Below are positions 20,277-29,222 of a DNA stretch of 64,000 nt, one piece after another. This stretch comes from Acidobacteriota bacterium (GTDB lineage: Bacteria; Acidobacteriota; Blastocatellia; Pyrinomonadales; Pyrinomonadaceae). Within the stretch, counting starts at the first letter, position 1; every line of letters begins with the position of its first letter. Both the position numbers and the translations under genes were made by a program. The notes below the pieces were generated by a model. The model did not search any database and was not told where the DNA came from. It was given only the letters and a program-made list of their open reading frames with translations. The stretch lies in assembly GCA_003385635.1 (NCBI GenBank), contig QQUY01000001.1, forward strand, positions 1,341,001 to 1,405,000, in the 5' to 3' direction.

Positions 20277-21591
20277 GCTGCCCCCCTATATCACCGTCGA
20301 AGCAATCGATGTGGATGATCCTGTCATTGCCTGCGCCGTAACCGCCGACCGCAAGCAGATAATCGTCCGGATCGCTCCGGTCAAATACCTTCTTGCCGTC
20401 TACCCAGGTCTCGAGGACGTTTGTGTAAACGCTCAAGGGATCGCCCGAGAGAATGATGAAATCGGCATCCTTTCCTTTCTCGAGCGACCCGACTCGATCT
20501 TCCAGGTCGAGCATCTTTGCACCCGCCATCGTAAGGCCGTAAAGTGCGGCGTCTCGCGACATTCCTGCTCGCACAGCAAAGCCGGCTTGCCTGAAGAACA
20601 ACCTTGAATCGGTGATGTAATCGTCTGTGTGAAAACCAACGACTGCGCCTGCCTTTTCCAGGGCGGCCCCGTTTTCCCATTTGATATCGGTGGTTTCAAG
20701 CTTGCCGCCTGGGGAGTCAACCAGGATGATCGAAGAAGGAACCCCGGCGGCCGCGATCTCATCCGCCACTTTCCAGGCTTCCGAAACGTGCTGAAGCACG
20801 AGGCGGAATCCGAACTCCTTCTGAAGTCTGAGCACTGTGAGTATGTCGTCGTGGCGATGGGTATGGTGATGGATCACCCTCTTTCCGTCCAGAACCTCAA
20901 CGAGCGTCTCCATCGCAAGGTCACGGGCGGGCAAATTTGACTCGTCGCCGTCCGCTTTCTCGATCTTCGCTTTGTATTCCTGTGCTTTAATGAACTGCTC
21001 ACGCACAAGCGCGGCGGACTTCGCACGCGTGCCAGGCCACTTGCCAGACGATCTGATACTGTTCGTTCCGTTGGCGAACTTGATCCCTCCCATGTATCTT
21101 CCGTCCGAATCGTAGATCAGAATGTCGTCGATCTTGACCGCGCCGTCGCGAAGCTTGACGTAAAGCGTCTGCCCGCTGTCGAGATGTCCCGAACCGGGCA
21201 TAATGTTAGCGACGGTAATTCCGCCCGCCTGAGCTCTCTGGAGGCTGGCGGACCGTGCGTTAATCGAATCGAGCGTCCGTACTTCAGGCTGTATCGGTTC
21301 CGATCCGTCGGCGCCGGCCACCTCGCCGATGTGGCTGTGCGTGTCCACAAGCCCTGGCATAATCACCTTTCCCCTGACGTCAACCAGGACCGTATCCGCA
21401 GTGAATACACGGTCGGTCGCATCCCCTGTTTCAACGATCTTTCCATTGTGAACAAGCAGGTACCCGTTCTCGATAGGCTCGCCGACGATCGGGATGATCC
21501 TCGCGCCTACGAAGGCTGTTCTCATGCTTTGTGCCGCGGTCGCTGAAAAAGACAGCAGTACCACGGAAAGAATACAAAGGTATCTCTTCAT
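20269..21591 (-). CDS. Secreted amidohydrolase-family protein, first of a pair
   Basis: A 440-residue protein with a signal peptide (VVLLSFSATAAQS). The intact HxH metal motif is in GLVDTHSHIGEV (about residues 80-91), followed by the HHHTHRHDDI histidine cluster, the LQHVSEAW His and the Asp in FHTDDYITDS. The C-terminal SLEKGKDADFIILSGDP strand closes the composite domain. Such periplasmic enzymes hydrolyse C-N bonds in peptides or cyclic amides; the substrate is unknown. Its C-terminal DNA overlaps the start of the second amidohydrolase by 8 bases. The S10 peptidase lies next downstream, so the strand carries a small secreted hydrolase set. Confidence 0.92.
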   Translation of the reverse strand: MKRYLCILSVVLLSFSATAAQSMRTAFVGARIIPIVGEPIENGYLLVHNGKIVETGDATDRVFTADTVLVDVRGKVIMPGLVDTHSHIGEVAGADGSEPIQPEVRTLDSINARSASLQRAQAGGITVANIMPGSGHLDSGQTLYVKLRDGAVKIDDILIYDSDGRYMGGIKFANGTNSIRSSGKWPGTRAKSAALVREQFIKAQEYKAKIEKADGDESNLPARDLAMETLVEVLDGKRVIHHHTHRHDDILTVLRLQKEFGFRLVLQHVSEAWKVADEIAAAGVPSSIILVDSPGGKLETTDIKWENGAALEKAGAVVGFHTDDYITDSRLFFRQAGFAVRAGMSRDAALYGLTMAGAKMLDLEDRVGSLEKGKDADFIILSGDPLSVYTNVLETWVDGKKVFDRSDPDDYLLAVGGYGAGNDRIIHIDCFDGDIGGQHE

Positions 21592-21690
21592 CTCTGATTC
21601 CCTCTGGTTTTGAGCTAATTGAAAGAAGTGCTCCGATAAAGTGCTACGAATTCAAAAAGATGTCAAGAATCGGAAAAAGCGTATGAGGCC

Positions 21691-23436
21691 CTAGACTGGT
21701 AGCTTGATAGTGAACTGCGTGCCATCGGAAGTGCTTTCCGGCTCGAGGCTTCCTCCATGAGCGGTGATAATGCCGTAGCAGACCGCAAGACCAAGTCCCG
21801 TTCCTTTGCCAGACGATTTCGTCGTAAAGAAAGGGTCAAACACTTTCTTTAGGTCTTCCTTTCCTATGCCTGGTCCTGTATCAGCAATCGTTACGCCAAC
21901 GCTTCCACCGTCCTGCACCGTCCTGACAGTAAGCCTTCCTCCTGATGGCATCGCGTCGCGAGCGTTCAGAAACAGATTAAGGAACACCTGTTGAAGCTGG
22001 TCCGAATCCGCTAGGACTGCTGGAAGATTCGGATCGAGTTCGGTCGAAAGCTCCAGCTTCTGAAACTGCTTATCAAAACCTGCCAGCCGAAGGCTCGTGT
22101 TGATCACTTCGTTCAGATCGACCGCGGTCCGCGCGGCCGGTCTCGCGCGTGCAAAGTCCATCATGTCCTTGGTGACGCTCTTGATCCTCGAGATCTGGGT
22201 CTGGATTAGCGCGAGCTTTTCAGAGATCGATTCATCCACGCCGCCGTTTCGCTCGATCATCTGGATCAGCGAAGAAATTGAAGCGAGCGGATTGTTTACC
22301 TCGTGGGCGACACCGGCGGACAGTGTGCCAAGGGCGGCAAGTTTCTCGGTGCGGATAAGCTGTTCGTTAAGTTTTCTTAGTTCTTCAATGTCCGACAGCA
22401 TTTTCCTGCTCATTTCATTGAAAGACTGGGCGAGCAGGCCTATCTCATCGTTGCTTTTCCGCAGATCAGCTTCCGTGCCGTACTCACCATCGGTCACTCG
22501 TACCGCGGCGACGGTAAGCCTCTGGAGAGGCCTTGAGATCGATCTCACGATCAAAAGCACCAACAGTAGATTGGGAACCAGCGCCGAGATCACACTGAAG
22601 ACAAGGTACTTTTTCCACGCGTACAGGTCCATACCGTCACGGAATGCCCACCAGACGATCGGTATCTGGAATATGGCGAAACTCAGTATCGCGACCGAAG
22701 CGATACTCAAGGCTACCTTGTAAGTGATCGGGAACAGCCGGAATTGATCCAGTGCAGTCTGAAGAGAAAATAGCTTGAAGTTCGAGATCGCGTATGCGTA
22801 GATCAAGACCCCCGGAAGCACGAACGTCGAACTATATGGCAATAAGCTATAGTCACCCAGATAAGGCAATGCTATGTTCGCAAGTGTTTTCAAGACGACA
22901 GTTATAAGCAGGGCCCAAATGATCGCTCCGACTTGCTGACCTTCCTGACGTCCTTTCAGATTCCGGTACTTGCCCAAGAGCACGGCCGCGCCATACCCAA
23001 AGACGACATACACGTATACAACAAAAGCGTAAGCCAGGGGTGTAAGGGAGATCGCGAAGCTCTGTCCGTCATAGCGAACGCTCTCCCACAAGAGTCCGGC
23101 TAACGCTGCCGGAACGAGAATCAGTCCGGGAGCAAACAACACAGCAGCTTTTTTCTTTGGGACGCTGTCGTTGCCGGGAAACACCCATGCGAAAACGACA
23201 AGGGCGAACTGCATCAGCAGGGAAATTACAAAGCTGGTCGCTACCCACCATCCGGAGGGCAGGCCCTCCTCAAAAGAGAAGTTCCAGAAAATAAGGTCCT
23301 TGACGGTCCAAAGCGCTAGAAACGCTATGAACGCGGCAAATGTCTGATTGGCTCTGCTTCTGGGATCGGCGACAAAGACATAGAAGCCAAGGAGGACCAG
23401 AAGCAGCAACGAGAACAGATGGAGGAAAACCAGCAT
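21691..23436 (-). CDS. Membrane sensor histidine kinase with 7TM-type N-terminus
   Basis: A 581-residue kinase. The first 220 residues hold about seven hydrophobic helices typical of the 7TM histidine-kinase sensor module. Two further helices follow (about 240-265 and 278-298). A HAMP linker comes next (about 298-350, ending near NDEIGLLAQSFNEM), then a HisKA domain with phospho-acceptor His378 in GVAHEVNNPLASI, and a HATPase_c domain with N box LNARDAMPSGG, DTGPGIGKED and GKGTGLGLAVCYGI. The layout is NtrB/AtoS-like. No response regulator is adjacent, so it is an orphan here. The signal sensed is unknown. Confidence 0.95.
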   Translation of the reverse strand: MLVFLHLFSLLLLVLLGFYVFVADPRSRANQTFAAFIAFLALWTVKDLIFWNFSFEEGLPSGWWVATSFVISLLMQFALVVFAWVFPGNDSVPKKKAAVLFAPGLILVPAALAGLLWESVRYDGQSFAISLTPLAYAFVVYVYVVFGYGAAVLLGKYRNLKGRQEGQQVGAIIWALLITVVLKTLANIALPYLGDYSLLPYSSTFVLPGVLIYAYAISNFKLFSLQTALDQFRLFPITYKVALSIASVAILSFAIFQIPIVWWAFRDGMDLYAWKKYLVFSVISALVPNLLLVLLIVRSISRPLQRLTVAAVRVTDGEYGTEADLRKSNDEIGLLAQSFNEMSRKMLSDIEELRKLNEQLIRTEKLAALGTLSAGVAHEVNNPLASISSLIQMIERNGGVDESISEKLALIQTQISRIKSVTKDMMDFARARPAARTAVDLNEVINTSLRLAGFDKQFQKLELSTELDPNLPAVLADSDQLQQVFLNLFLNARDAMPSGGRLTVRTVQDGGSVGVTIADTGPGIGKEDLKKVFDPFFTTKSSGKGTGLGLAVCYGIITAHGGSLEPESTSDGTQFTIKLPV

Positions 23437-23548
23437 TGATGGTGTGAACGTGAACCGAATGTCTCGTATAGAGACTCTTATCCGATCATGCGTACCATTC
23501 TAGCTGAAACAAAAGGCGATACCACTATCCGCGCGGTAGGTGCCTTGA

Positions 23549-24238
23549 TCAGTCGATCGTGAACTTCAGATTGATGCCGGCGATGTTCACGCTCTTGAGC
23601 CGCGATCCGGTATTGCTCTGAAGCATATAGAAGAACTCCGCGGAGGCTTTCGGCGTGAATTTCTTCTCGACTCCGGCCGAGAACTCATTTCGGGAGAATT
23701 CCTTGGCACGGAAGTCATAGAAAGGTTCGTCCGCAACAAAGACCGAGAACAATTCATTGTCGTTGTGTCTGACAGGTATCTTTACCTTGAACTTGTTCCG
23801 GTAACGAACAGAGTCCCCTCGGTTATGTCGAATGCGATATTCGATCCTGTTGCGATCACTGATCGACAGGTTCTTCCACTTCTTTTCACCGGTGACCTCA
23901 AACCTGAGTCGGTGCTCGAACGAGCGGGAATTTCGTACGGGCTGTTCCGCGATGTAATAGTAACTTGGCGTGAACTTCCAGTTCTTATTGATCGGAATGT
24001 CCACTCCAAATCCTATTCTTTCACTGACGAAGTGCCGAAAATTCTGGCCGATCCGGATCGTCCCCATGATAAACGGAGTGGCGACCTTCCTCTTTGAACC
24101 GTCATCTTCTGTGACCTCGAATGACGGCAGGTAAAGCTTCGTTTCGTTCCAGAATTGCCCGTCTGTCTCGTTGCCCTCTTGTCCGGCGGCCGATACCGCC
24201 ATGGTTGAGATCAATGCAAGCAAAAGTATCTTCTTCAT
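23549..24238 (-). CDS. DUF2490-like outer-membrane beta-barrel protein
   Basis: A 229-residue protein starting with a clear signal peptide (MKKILLLALISTMAVSAAG). The mature part alternates hydrophobic and polar residues in many short strands, with HRLRFEV, RNRIEYRIRH and NEFSAGVEKKF segments like DUF2490 proteins, which are predicted outer-membrane barrels. The ATG at 24238 places the signal peptide at the N-terminus; an upstream start at 24292 would add 18 odd residues. No function is known. A terminal strand ending in hydrophobic-charged residues fits Bam-dependent assembly. Confidence 0.7.
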   Translation of the reverse strand: MKKILLLALISTMAVSAAGQEGNETDGQFWNETKLYLPSFEVTEDDGSKRKVATPFIMGTIRIGQNFRHFVSERIGFGVDIPINKNWKFTPSYYYIAEQPVRNSRSFEHRLRFEVTGEKKWKNLSISDRNRIEYRIRHNRGDSVRYRNKFKVKIPVRHNDNELFSVFVADEPFYDFRAKEFSRNEFSAGVEKKFTPKASAEFFYMLQSNTGSRLKSVNIAGINLKFTID

Positions 24239-24350
24239 CGGAATAGAAGATAATGGGAAGAGTGTTACCACAGTGTTACAGCTTAATGACATTTCTGTAA
24301 CAATTTCAGAAAGTAGTAACGCAGCTGTAATGTTCGATTTACAGATCGTA

Positions 24351-25004
24351 TCAGGAGCCCAATACGAGAGCCGCGATCACCAGGGATAATCCGAATGCCA
24401 TAGGGAGATACTGACCCGTGCGGATATCGCCCTGGATCTCGGCAATCGTGCGAAACCCCATTCCAAAAACTACGAGCGCGAATGCTCCGACCAGAGCTCC
24501 TATCACCGCGCCCGGAATCGCCCCGAACAACATTGCGAAAGCACCCGAAGTGCCTCCGGCAAATATCCCCCAAGTCGCTCCTACGAAAGGCAGGGCAATG
24601 CCCATCATCGGCCACGAGAACTTCTCGAGCTCTCGATGACTACGCCCCACTATCTTCCCGGAAAAGAACCCGGCGATCGCTCCTGCATTCGTGGTCAGCG
24701 CCAACATCAGGACCATTGCGGGTTCTACGCGATTTGATTCAAGGATGATCTTAAGAAAGATGGAAAAGGGTGTCAGGAGACCGACTGAAAGGCCAAGGAT
24801 CGAGAAAGCGCGTTCATATTCGTGCGGTGTTCGATTTGTCGAAAGGGAAGATCTGTTTGAATGTGAACCGGATCGACTCTCGATGTCTGCGTTAAGCTTG
24901 CAAAGGCGCTTCAGCCTGCGTTCTGCATTCTCTATTTCGAAGCCCCCACTGTTATTTTGGGTGATCTCTTCTTCTGGCTCCTGGAATCGATAAAACTGCT
25001 CCAT
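24351..25004 (-). CDS. Uncharacterised membrane protein
   Basis: A 217-residue protein not recognised as a known family. The first 70 residues are polar and Glu-rich. After that come about five hydrophobic helices rich in Gly and Ala (for instance around MMGIALPFVGATWGIFAGG). The start at 25004 is set by a GGAGG site five bases upstream; a TTG four codons earlier is weaker. It overlaps the end of the upstream membrane-protein gene by 73 bases in another frame, so the pair are co-transcribed and likely act together. Confidence 0.6.
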   Translation of the reverse strand: MEQFYRFQEPEEEITQNNSGGFEIENAERRLKRLCKLNADIESRSGSHSNRSSLSTNRTPHEYERAFSILGLSVGLLTPFSIFLKIILESNRVEPAMVLMLALTTNAGAIAGFFSGKIVGRSHRELEKFSWPMMGIALPFVGATWGIFAGGTSGAFAMLFGAIPGAVIGALVGAFALVVFGMGFRTIAEIQGDIRTGQYLPMAFGLSLVIAALVLGS

Positions 25005-25666
25005 CGTCGCCTCCAATCCATGAGGTTAATTTTCGGGAGGGTATCCAATTCTTCCTGTTGCTCAAGATCCGGAAGTGCTAAATCATAATTCCCGGATATC
25101 TCGATGAGGGATTCAAATGCGTCTCTGATCTCCCTATCACGTCCGGATCCGCTCGCAAGTTCCGTATATAGGTTCAAGAGTTCTTTGAATGCCCTTTTGT
25201 GATGGCGTTTGATCGCAAGTCGGTTGTTGCGCGCGATCACAGCACCGGCCAGCGAGCTGTCTGGGTGATCTCCGATCTCAGAAAGCCGGAAAGAAATCGC
25301 TGGGTTGTCGCTCAAGGATTCTTGCGTTAGTGCCGAAAGACCGCAGAATCTTTCTACAAGATCGCGAATCTGGTATGTACCGTGTGGAGACCCGCTTTCG
25401 GCGGCCAGGTCTTCGATGGTTCTCGAAGCTGATCTTATTCTCGATTCGACCAAAGCGGTCCGATCGGATGCTTCCGATCCGGGTCGAATTAACCTCGACG
25501 TAACAAAGGTGTGTAATAGTCCAGGAAGAAATGCGAACCAGAAGAGCGTGACAGCAGATGCACGGAAGAGACGGTTGGTGTCATTGGGCCCAGCCTCGAG
25601 GAAACTGTTAACACCGAACGGGAAGCCACAGGCCAGGTAGATGATTATGGCTTGCACGATCTCCAT
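24932..25666 (-). CDS. Uncharacterised two-helix membrane protein
   Basis: A protein of about 244 residues, family not recognised. Two hydrophobic helices near the N-terminus (MEIVQAIIIYLACGF and LFWFAFLPGLLHTFV) are followed by a long helical cytosolic part with many charged residues. The ATG at 25666 is chosen because the hydrophobic part begins there; the open frame goes on to a TTG at 25786, and no good ribosome-binding site decides. The 3' end overlaps the next gene by 73 bases. A loosely similar design (two helices plus a long charged helical domain) occurs in the plus-strand gene at 28.0 kb. Confidence 0.55.
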   Translation of the reverse strand: MEIVQAIIIYLACGFPFGVNSFLEAGPNDTNRLFRASAVTLFWFAFLPGLLHTFVTSRLIRPGSEASDRTALVESRIRSASRTIEDLAAESGSPHGTYQIRDLVERFCGLSALTQESLSDNPAISFRLSEIGDHPDSSLAGAVIARNNRLAIKRHHKRAFKELLNLYTELASGSGRDREIRDAFESLIEISGNYDLALPDLEQQEELDTLPKINLMDWRRRWSSFIDSRSQKKRSPKITVGASK

Positions 25667-25999
25667 TAACATTGGTTGAAGCAAGCGGTGTTCCAGCGGC
25701 AAAGATCTTAGTTGGCAGGGCCGCTTGACGAGATGTGAAGGCAAATCAAGGGCAAAATAGTTGTTCGAGGAACTTCCGACGGGCAATTTCCGTTACAACC
25801 ATTAGCATTAAGCGAAACTCATAACCAGCGTTTGCAGATTGCGAAGTTCCGGGATCCGACGACGGCAAATTGTTCCCCCTGAATCCGTCAGCCCGGAAAT
25901 CACGAAGATCCCACTAGGGAATAAAGAAACCTTCTACCGCAATTACCAGGATTCATAACTTATTCATACTTGGTACCTGCAAGGGGAAATCATAGAAAA

Positions 26000-26218
26000 A
26001 TGAAAAACAAATCGAAGATAAAGGTCATCCGCAAGAAGGATGTTTCGGCACAAAAGGTAAAGCGACAGAAAACTGTTGAGCCTGACAAGAACTCTGCCCG
26101 GAGGGTAGTGACGAACGTTTCTAGCTGGGTCAACGAATTGCAGAAAAGGAAACGAGCGGAAACCAAGGAAGCGCTCGACAAGATATTCCCGGCAAATCCC
26201 CAGACGGATTCGGCTTGA
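26000..26218 (+). CDS. Small basic protein of unknown function
   Basis: A 72-residue protein rich in Lys and Arg, with a basic first half (MKNKSKIKVIRKKDV) and a helical second half (VSSWVNELQKRKRAETKEALDKIF). No family was recognised. An AAGGGGAAA ribosome-binding site lies rather far (11-13 bases) from the ATG. It could be nucleic-acid-binding, judged only by charge. It stands alone between divergent membrane-protein and SDR genes. Confidence 0.5.
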   Translation: MKNKSKIKVIRKKDVSAQKVKRQKTVEPDKNSARRVVTNVSSWVNELQKRKRAETKEALDKIFPANPQTDSA

Positions 26219-26394
26219 CGCAGGCTCGCCTTTCTGCGCTGCCTTCCCGGATCACCTGTAATTTCAGCTTGATACACACCATTCGCTGGTTGTCCTTTCA
26301 ACCCTCACGCTATACCATCAAACTTTTCGGATCTTGACTTCCCGAAGCCTGTTTTCCAAGAGGCTCCGGGCGCTCCTGCTCTTATTGAGTGGCT

Positions 26395-27156
26395 ATGAAA
26401 GGAAAGGTTGCATTGATCACGGGAGCTAGTTCGGGAATCGGCCTCGCTTCTGCACAGAAGTTTGCCAAAGCTGGTGCGACCGTTGTTGCAACAGGTCGAA
26501 ACGAGTCCGCGCTAAACGAACTTGAGGCCGCTTACGCGGATGGAGAGGGCACGATCCGAATTCAACTTGCTGATCTCCGGGAGCAGTCCCAGATCGAGAG
26601 GCTGGTTTCATCGACGGTTGATGAATTCGGAAAGATCGATGTGCTCGTAAACTCTGCCGGGATCATTGCCAGCGGAAGCATTGAAAGCACCAGCCTGGAG
26701 AACTGGGACAAGATGATGGACATCAATGTCCGCACGGTGTTCTGTCTTTCAAAATTGTGTGTTCCGTATTTAGCCGAGTCAAAAGGAAATATCGTAAATG
26801 TGTCGAGCGTAGCGGGAACGCGCGCATTTCCGAATGTGCTTGCATACTGTGTTTCCAAAGCAGCGATCGACCAGTTGACACGGTGTCTGTCTCTTGAGCT
26901 TGCGACGGAGGGAATCCGGGTCAATGCGGTTAATCCAGGAGTCGTTGTGTCGGAGCTTCACAGGCGAAGTGGTATGTCGGACGACCAATACTCCGATTTT
27001 CTCGAGCATTCTAAAGATACGCATCCGCTAGGGCGGGTTGGTCAACCGGAAGATGTAGCAGATCTTATATACTTCCTTGCATCTGACGAGGCGTCGTGGA
27101 TCACGGGCGTCACATATGCCATCGATGGGGGAAGGGCTCAGACCTGTGCCCGTTAG
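26395..27156 (+). CDS. Short-chain dehydrogenase/reductase (SDR)
   Basis: A classical SDR of 253 residues. The TGASSGIG cofactor loop is near residue 9, NSAG (NNAG-like) at about residue 87, the catalytic Ser in VSSVAG, and Tyr-Lys in YCVSK (about 150-154). The NPGVV and C-terminal WITGVTYAIDGG segments complete the fold. NADPH is suggested by the Arg after strand 2 (TGRN). The substrate is not knowable from this. The ATG at 26395 is preferred; a GTG six bases upstream is also possible. The MBL-fold gene starts 32 bases after, so the two may form a unit. Confidence 0.93.
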   Translation: MKGKVALITGASSGIGLASAQKFAKAGATVVATGRNESALNELEAAYADGEGTIRIQLADLREQSQIERLVSSTVDEFGKIDVLVNSAGIIASGSIESTSLENWDKMMDINVRTVFCLSKLCVPYLAESKGNIVNVSSVAGTRAFPNVLAYCVSKAAIDQLTRCLSLELATEGIRVNAVNPGVVVSELHRRSGMSDDQYSDFLEHSKDTHPLGRVGQPEDVADLIYFLASDEASWITGVTYAIDGGRAQTCAR

Positions 27157-27188
27157 CGTTCGACGACGACCTCATTTCAATTCGGGCA

Positions 27189-27962
27189 ATGAAACTAAGA
27201 CTCTTGCCAAACACGATAGATGGACTCGCCGTTACCGGCCGTCAGCACTTTACCTGCTTCGTCATCGATGATCTCGTTGCGGTCGATGCAGGCTGTCTGG
27301 CGAATTCCACGACTGAAACGGAAAAGGACAAGATACGAGATGTGGTCCTGACCCATGCGCATCTTGATCACATCGCGGGCCTCCCTCTGTTTATCGACGA
27401 TCTGTTCGATACTCTCGAATCCCCCGTAAGGGTTCACGCGTCTTCTGAAGTTGTGAACATCCTTGAGAACGACATTTTCAACTGGCGTGTTTACCCGAGG
27501 TTCTCGGAACTCACGAACAGGTTCGGACCTGTCATGGAATATCGCGAGATCGAGCCTGCAAAGCCATTCGAGATCGGGCACCTTTCATTTGAAGCCGTCG
27601 AAGTTAATCACAAGGTTCCGTCTGTCGGCTTTCTGATATCAGACGGAATGTCGGTGATCGCCCTGACCGGTGACACGGCGGAAATGGATCACTTCTGGCG
27701 CAAGGTCAACTCTTTGGAGAAGTTAGACGGATTGTTGATCGAATGTGCTTTTCCAAACCGAATGAAGGAGCTCGCGGAAGTCTCGCATCATTTAACCCCT
27801 TCACTTTTGAGATCTGAGTTAGAAAAATTTGATATTGACGACTGTCCTGTTCTTGCGATAAATCTTAAGCCGATGTATCGGACGGAGACCGCGCGCGAGC
27901 TTGAGGAGCTTAAGTTTCAGAGTCTTCGCACCTTGATCGTTGGTGAAGAGTACGAGTTCTAG
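27189..27962 (+). CDS. MBL-fold metallo-hydrolase (class II cyclic-nucleotide phosphodiesterase-like)
   Basis: A 257-residue metallo-beta-lactamase-fold protein. The metal-binding motif HAHLDH is near residue 58, a further His in VEVNHKVPS, an Asp in LTGDTAEMDHFW, and a late His pair in VSHHLTP. The opening MKLRLLP and the overall order resemble class II 3',5'-cyclic-nucleotide phosphodiesterases and RNase Z-like enzymes, so hydrolysis of cAMP or a related phosphodiester is a reasonable guess only. The open frame begins 31 codons earlier inside the SDR gene, but the ATG at 27189 starts the fold. Probably co-transcribed with the SDR gene. Confidence 0.88.
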   Translation: MKLRLLPNTIDGLAVTGRQHFTCFVIDDLVAVDAGCLANSTTETEKDKIRDVVLTHAHLDHIAGLPLFIDDLFDTLESPVRVHASSEVVNILENDIFNWRVYPRFSELTNRFGPVMEYREIEPAKPFEIGHLSFEAVEVNHKVPSVGFLISDGMSVIALTGDTAEMDHFWRKVNSLEKLDGLLIECAFPNRMKELAEVSHHLTPSLLRSELEKFDIDDCPVLAINLKPMYRTETARELEELKFQSLRTLIVGEEYEF

Positions 27963-28025
27963 AAGACTGGTCGATAACCAGGCAGAAAGAAGAAGCGCTT
28001 TCTTGTACCGATCGAGTGTTGGAGA

Positions 28026-28979
28026 GTGACGCCATTGCCTCCACCTAGTAAGAGAAGAATACCTTCCGGGAGCTCGACGAGAAAAAGTCGAGTCAGAAGG
28101 GCCGACCAACCTTTTTGGCTGCCGGCCATCAGCTACTATGTGCTTACCGGGTCGGTCTCGTCGGTCAGTTTCTTTTTGATCTGGGGAATTCTTCTGGAAG
28201 GCGGTGAGGACGCCCCGTGGGTAACTGCGGGAGTAGCGGCCAGTCTCTTGCTGATAGGAGCCGTTATCTTACGAGAGATTGTGCTCAGAAGCGCTCGTCG
28301 GCGTTATTTGGCAGCACAACGAAGGCTCGATAGGAGTCTGAGCAACATCCCGCGGGAGTTGAGGAAGTCACGTTCTGCAAGAAAGATCTCGATCCGGGAA
28401 AACGATTTGATGCTTGCTCATATTCTTAGAAAATCTGAGGCGGCCGACACTTTTGGAGACTACGCAGAAGGTCACCGAGAGGTGTTTGCAATATGCAGCG
28501 ACTACCTTGACCTTACCGAAAAGGAGCTCAGGCGAACGGATGTCAATTCACCACGGTATGTCGCTATGAGAAAGGGCAGGAGCCGGATCAAATCCATTCG
28601 AAAGAGCCATTTGCTTGCATGGTCCGAAATCGAATCCAAGGCGCTTATGAGAGACGCCAGAAGGGAAGCCACTCCGATCGAACGGGCTCGAACCGCCGGA
28701 AAGGCGTTAAGCGTTGTCGAAGAGGCGATCGGACATTACCCGGGCGAGCCAACTCTTCGGGATTCCGCTGAAGTTGTAAGGGAATTCATCTCGGGGGTTC
28801 AGATCAAGGGATTGATCGAAGAGGCCGAGGCATCCGAAGAGGTCGGTGACAAGACTGCCGCCCTGGAGATTTACGAACAGATCTTGGATAAGCTTTCACG
28901 ACAGCATCTGAGTGAAGAAAACAAAGAGGCTTTGGCCGGGAGGATAGGAGAGAAGATCTCTTCGCTAAGGGGCGACTGA
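28026..28979 (+). CDS. Uncharacterised membrane protein with long helical cytosolic domain
   Basis: A 317-residue protein. The basic N-terminus is followed by two hydrophobic helices (about 30-55 and 66-85), then a long Arg/Glu-rich helical region with TPR-like spacing (AIGHYPGEPTLRDSAEV, SEEVGDKTAALEIYEQIL). No named family was recognised. The GTG start at 28026 is weakly supported: GGAGA lies too close to it, and a TTG at 28035 is possible. It heads the cluster of zinc ribbon, SLBB export protein, small membrane protein and protease downstream. Confidence 0.6.
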   Translation: MTPLPPPSKRRIPSGSSTRKSRVRRADQPFWLPAISYYVLTGSVSSVSFFLIWGILLEGGEDAPWVTAGVAASLLLIGAVILREIVLRSARRRYLAAQRRLDRSLSNIPRELRKSRSARKISIRENDLMLAHILRKSEAADTFGDYAEGHREVFAICSDYLDLTEKELRRTDVNSPRYVAMRKGRSRIKSIRKSHLLAWSEIESKALMRDARREATPIERARTAGKALSVVEEAIGHYPGEPTLRDSAEVVREFISGVQIKGLIEEAEASEEVGDKTAALEIYEQILDKLSRQHLSEENKEALAGRIGEKISSLRGD

Positions 28980-29009
28980 GTCTCTTTCCAAGCGTCAGGG
29001 CCGTATCAG

Positions 29010-29222
29010 ATGATTAGTCAAAAGTGCCCAAAATGTTCAAGTCGCAGAGTCCGACGTGGTTATCGTAGGACCCCCGTCTTCATGAAATTGGCCTTCCGTT
29101 ATTACCTGTTGTGCGACGGATGTAACTGGGAGTTCACGGGTTTCGCCGTCCCCGGCACGGTCACAAGCCGGCCTCAGCGCAAGAAGCACAGAAAGGCTCA
29201 AGGCCCATCAGTACCGGAATGA
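29010..29222 (+). CDS. Small zinc-ribbon protein
   Basis: A 70-residue protein with two CxxC knuckles (CPKCSSRR and CDGCNWEF, about residues 6-9 and 35-38) spaced as in zinc ribbons, and a basic tail. The last four bases overlap the start of the SLBB gene (ATGA), so translation is coupled. Its job is not known; a regulatory or assembly role for the downstream export protein is a guess. Confidence 0.65.
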   Translation: MISQKCPKCSSRRVRRGYRRTPVFMKLAFRYYLLCDGCNWEFTGFAVPGTVTSRPQRKKHRKAQGPSVPE

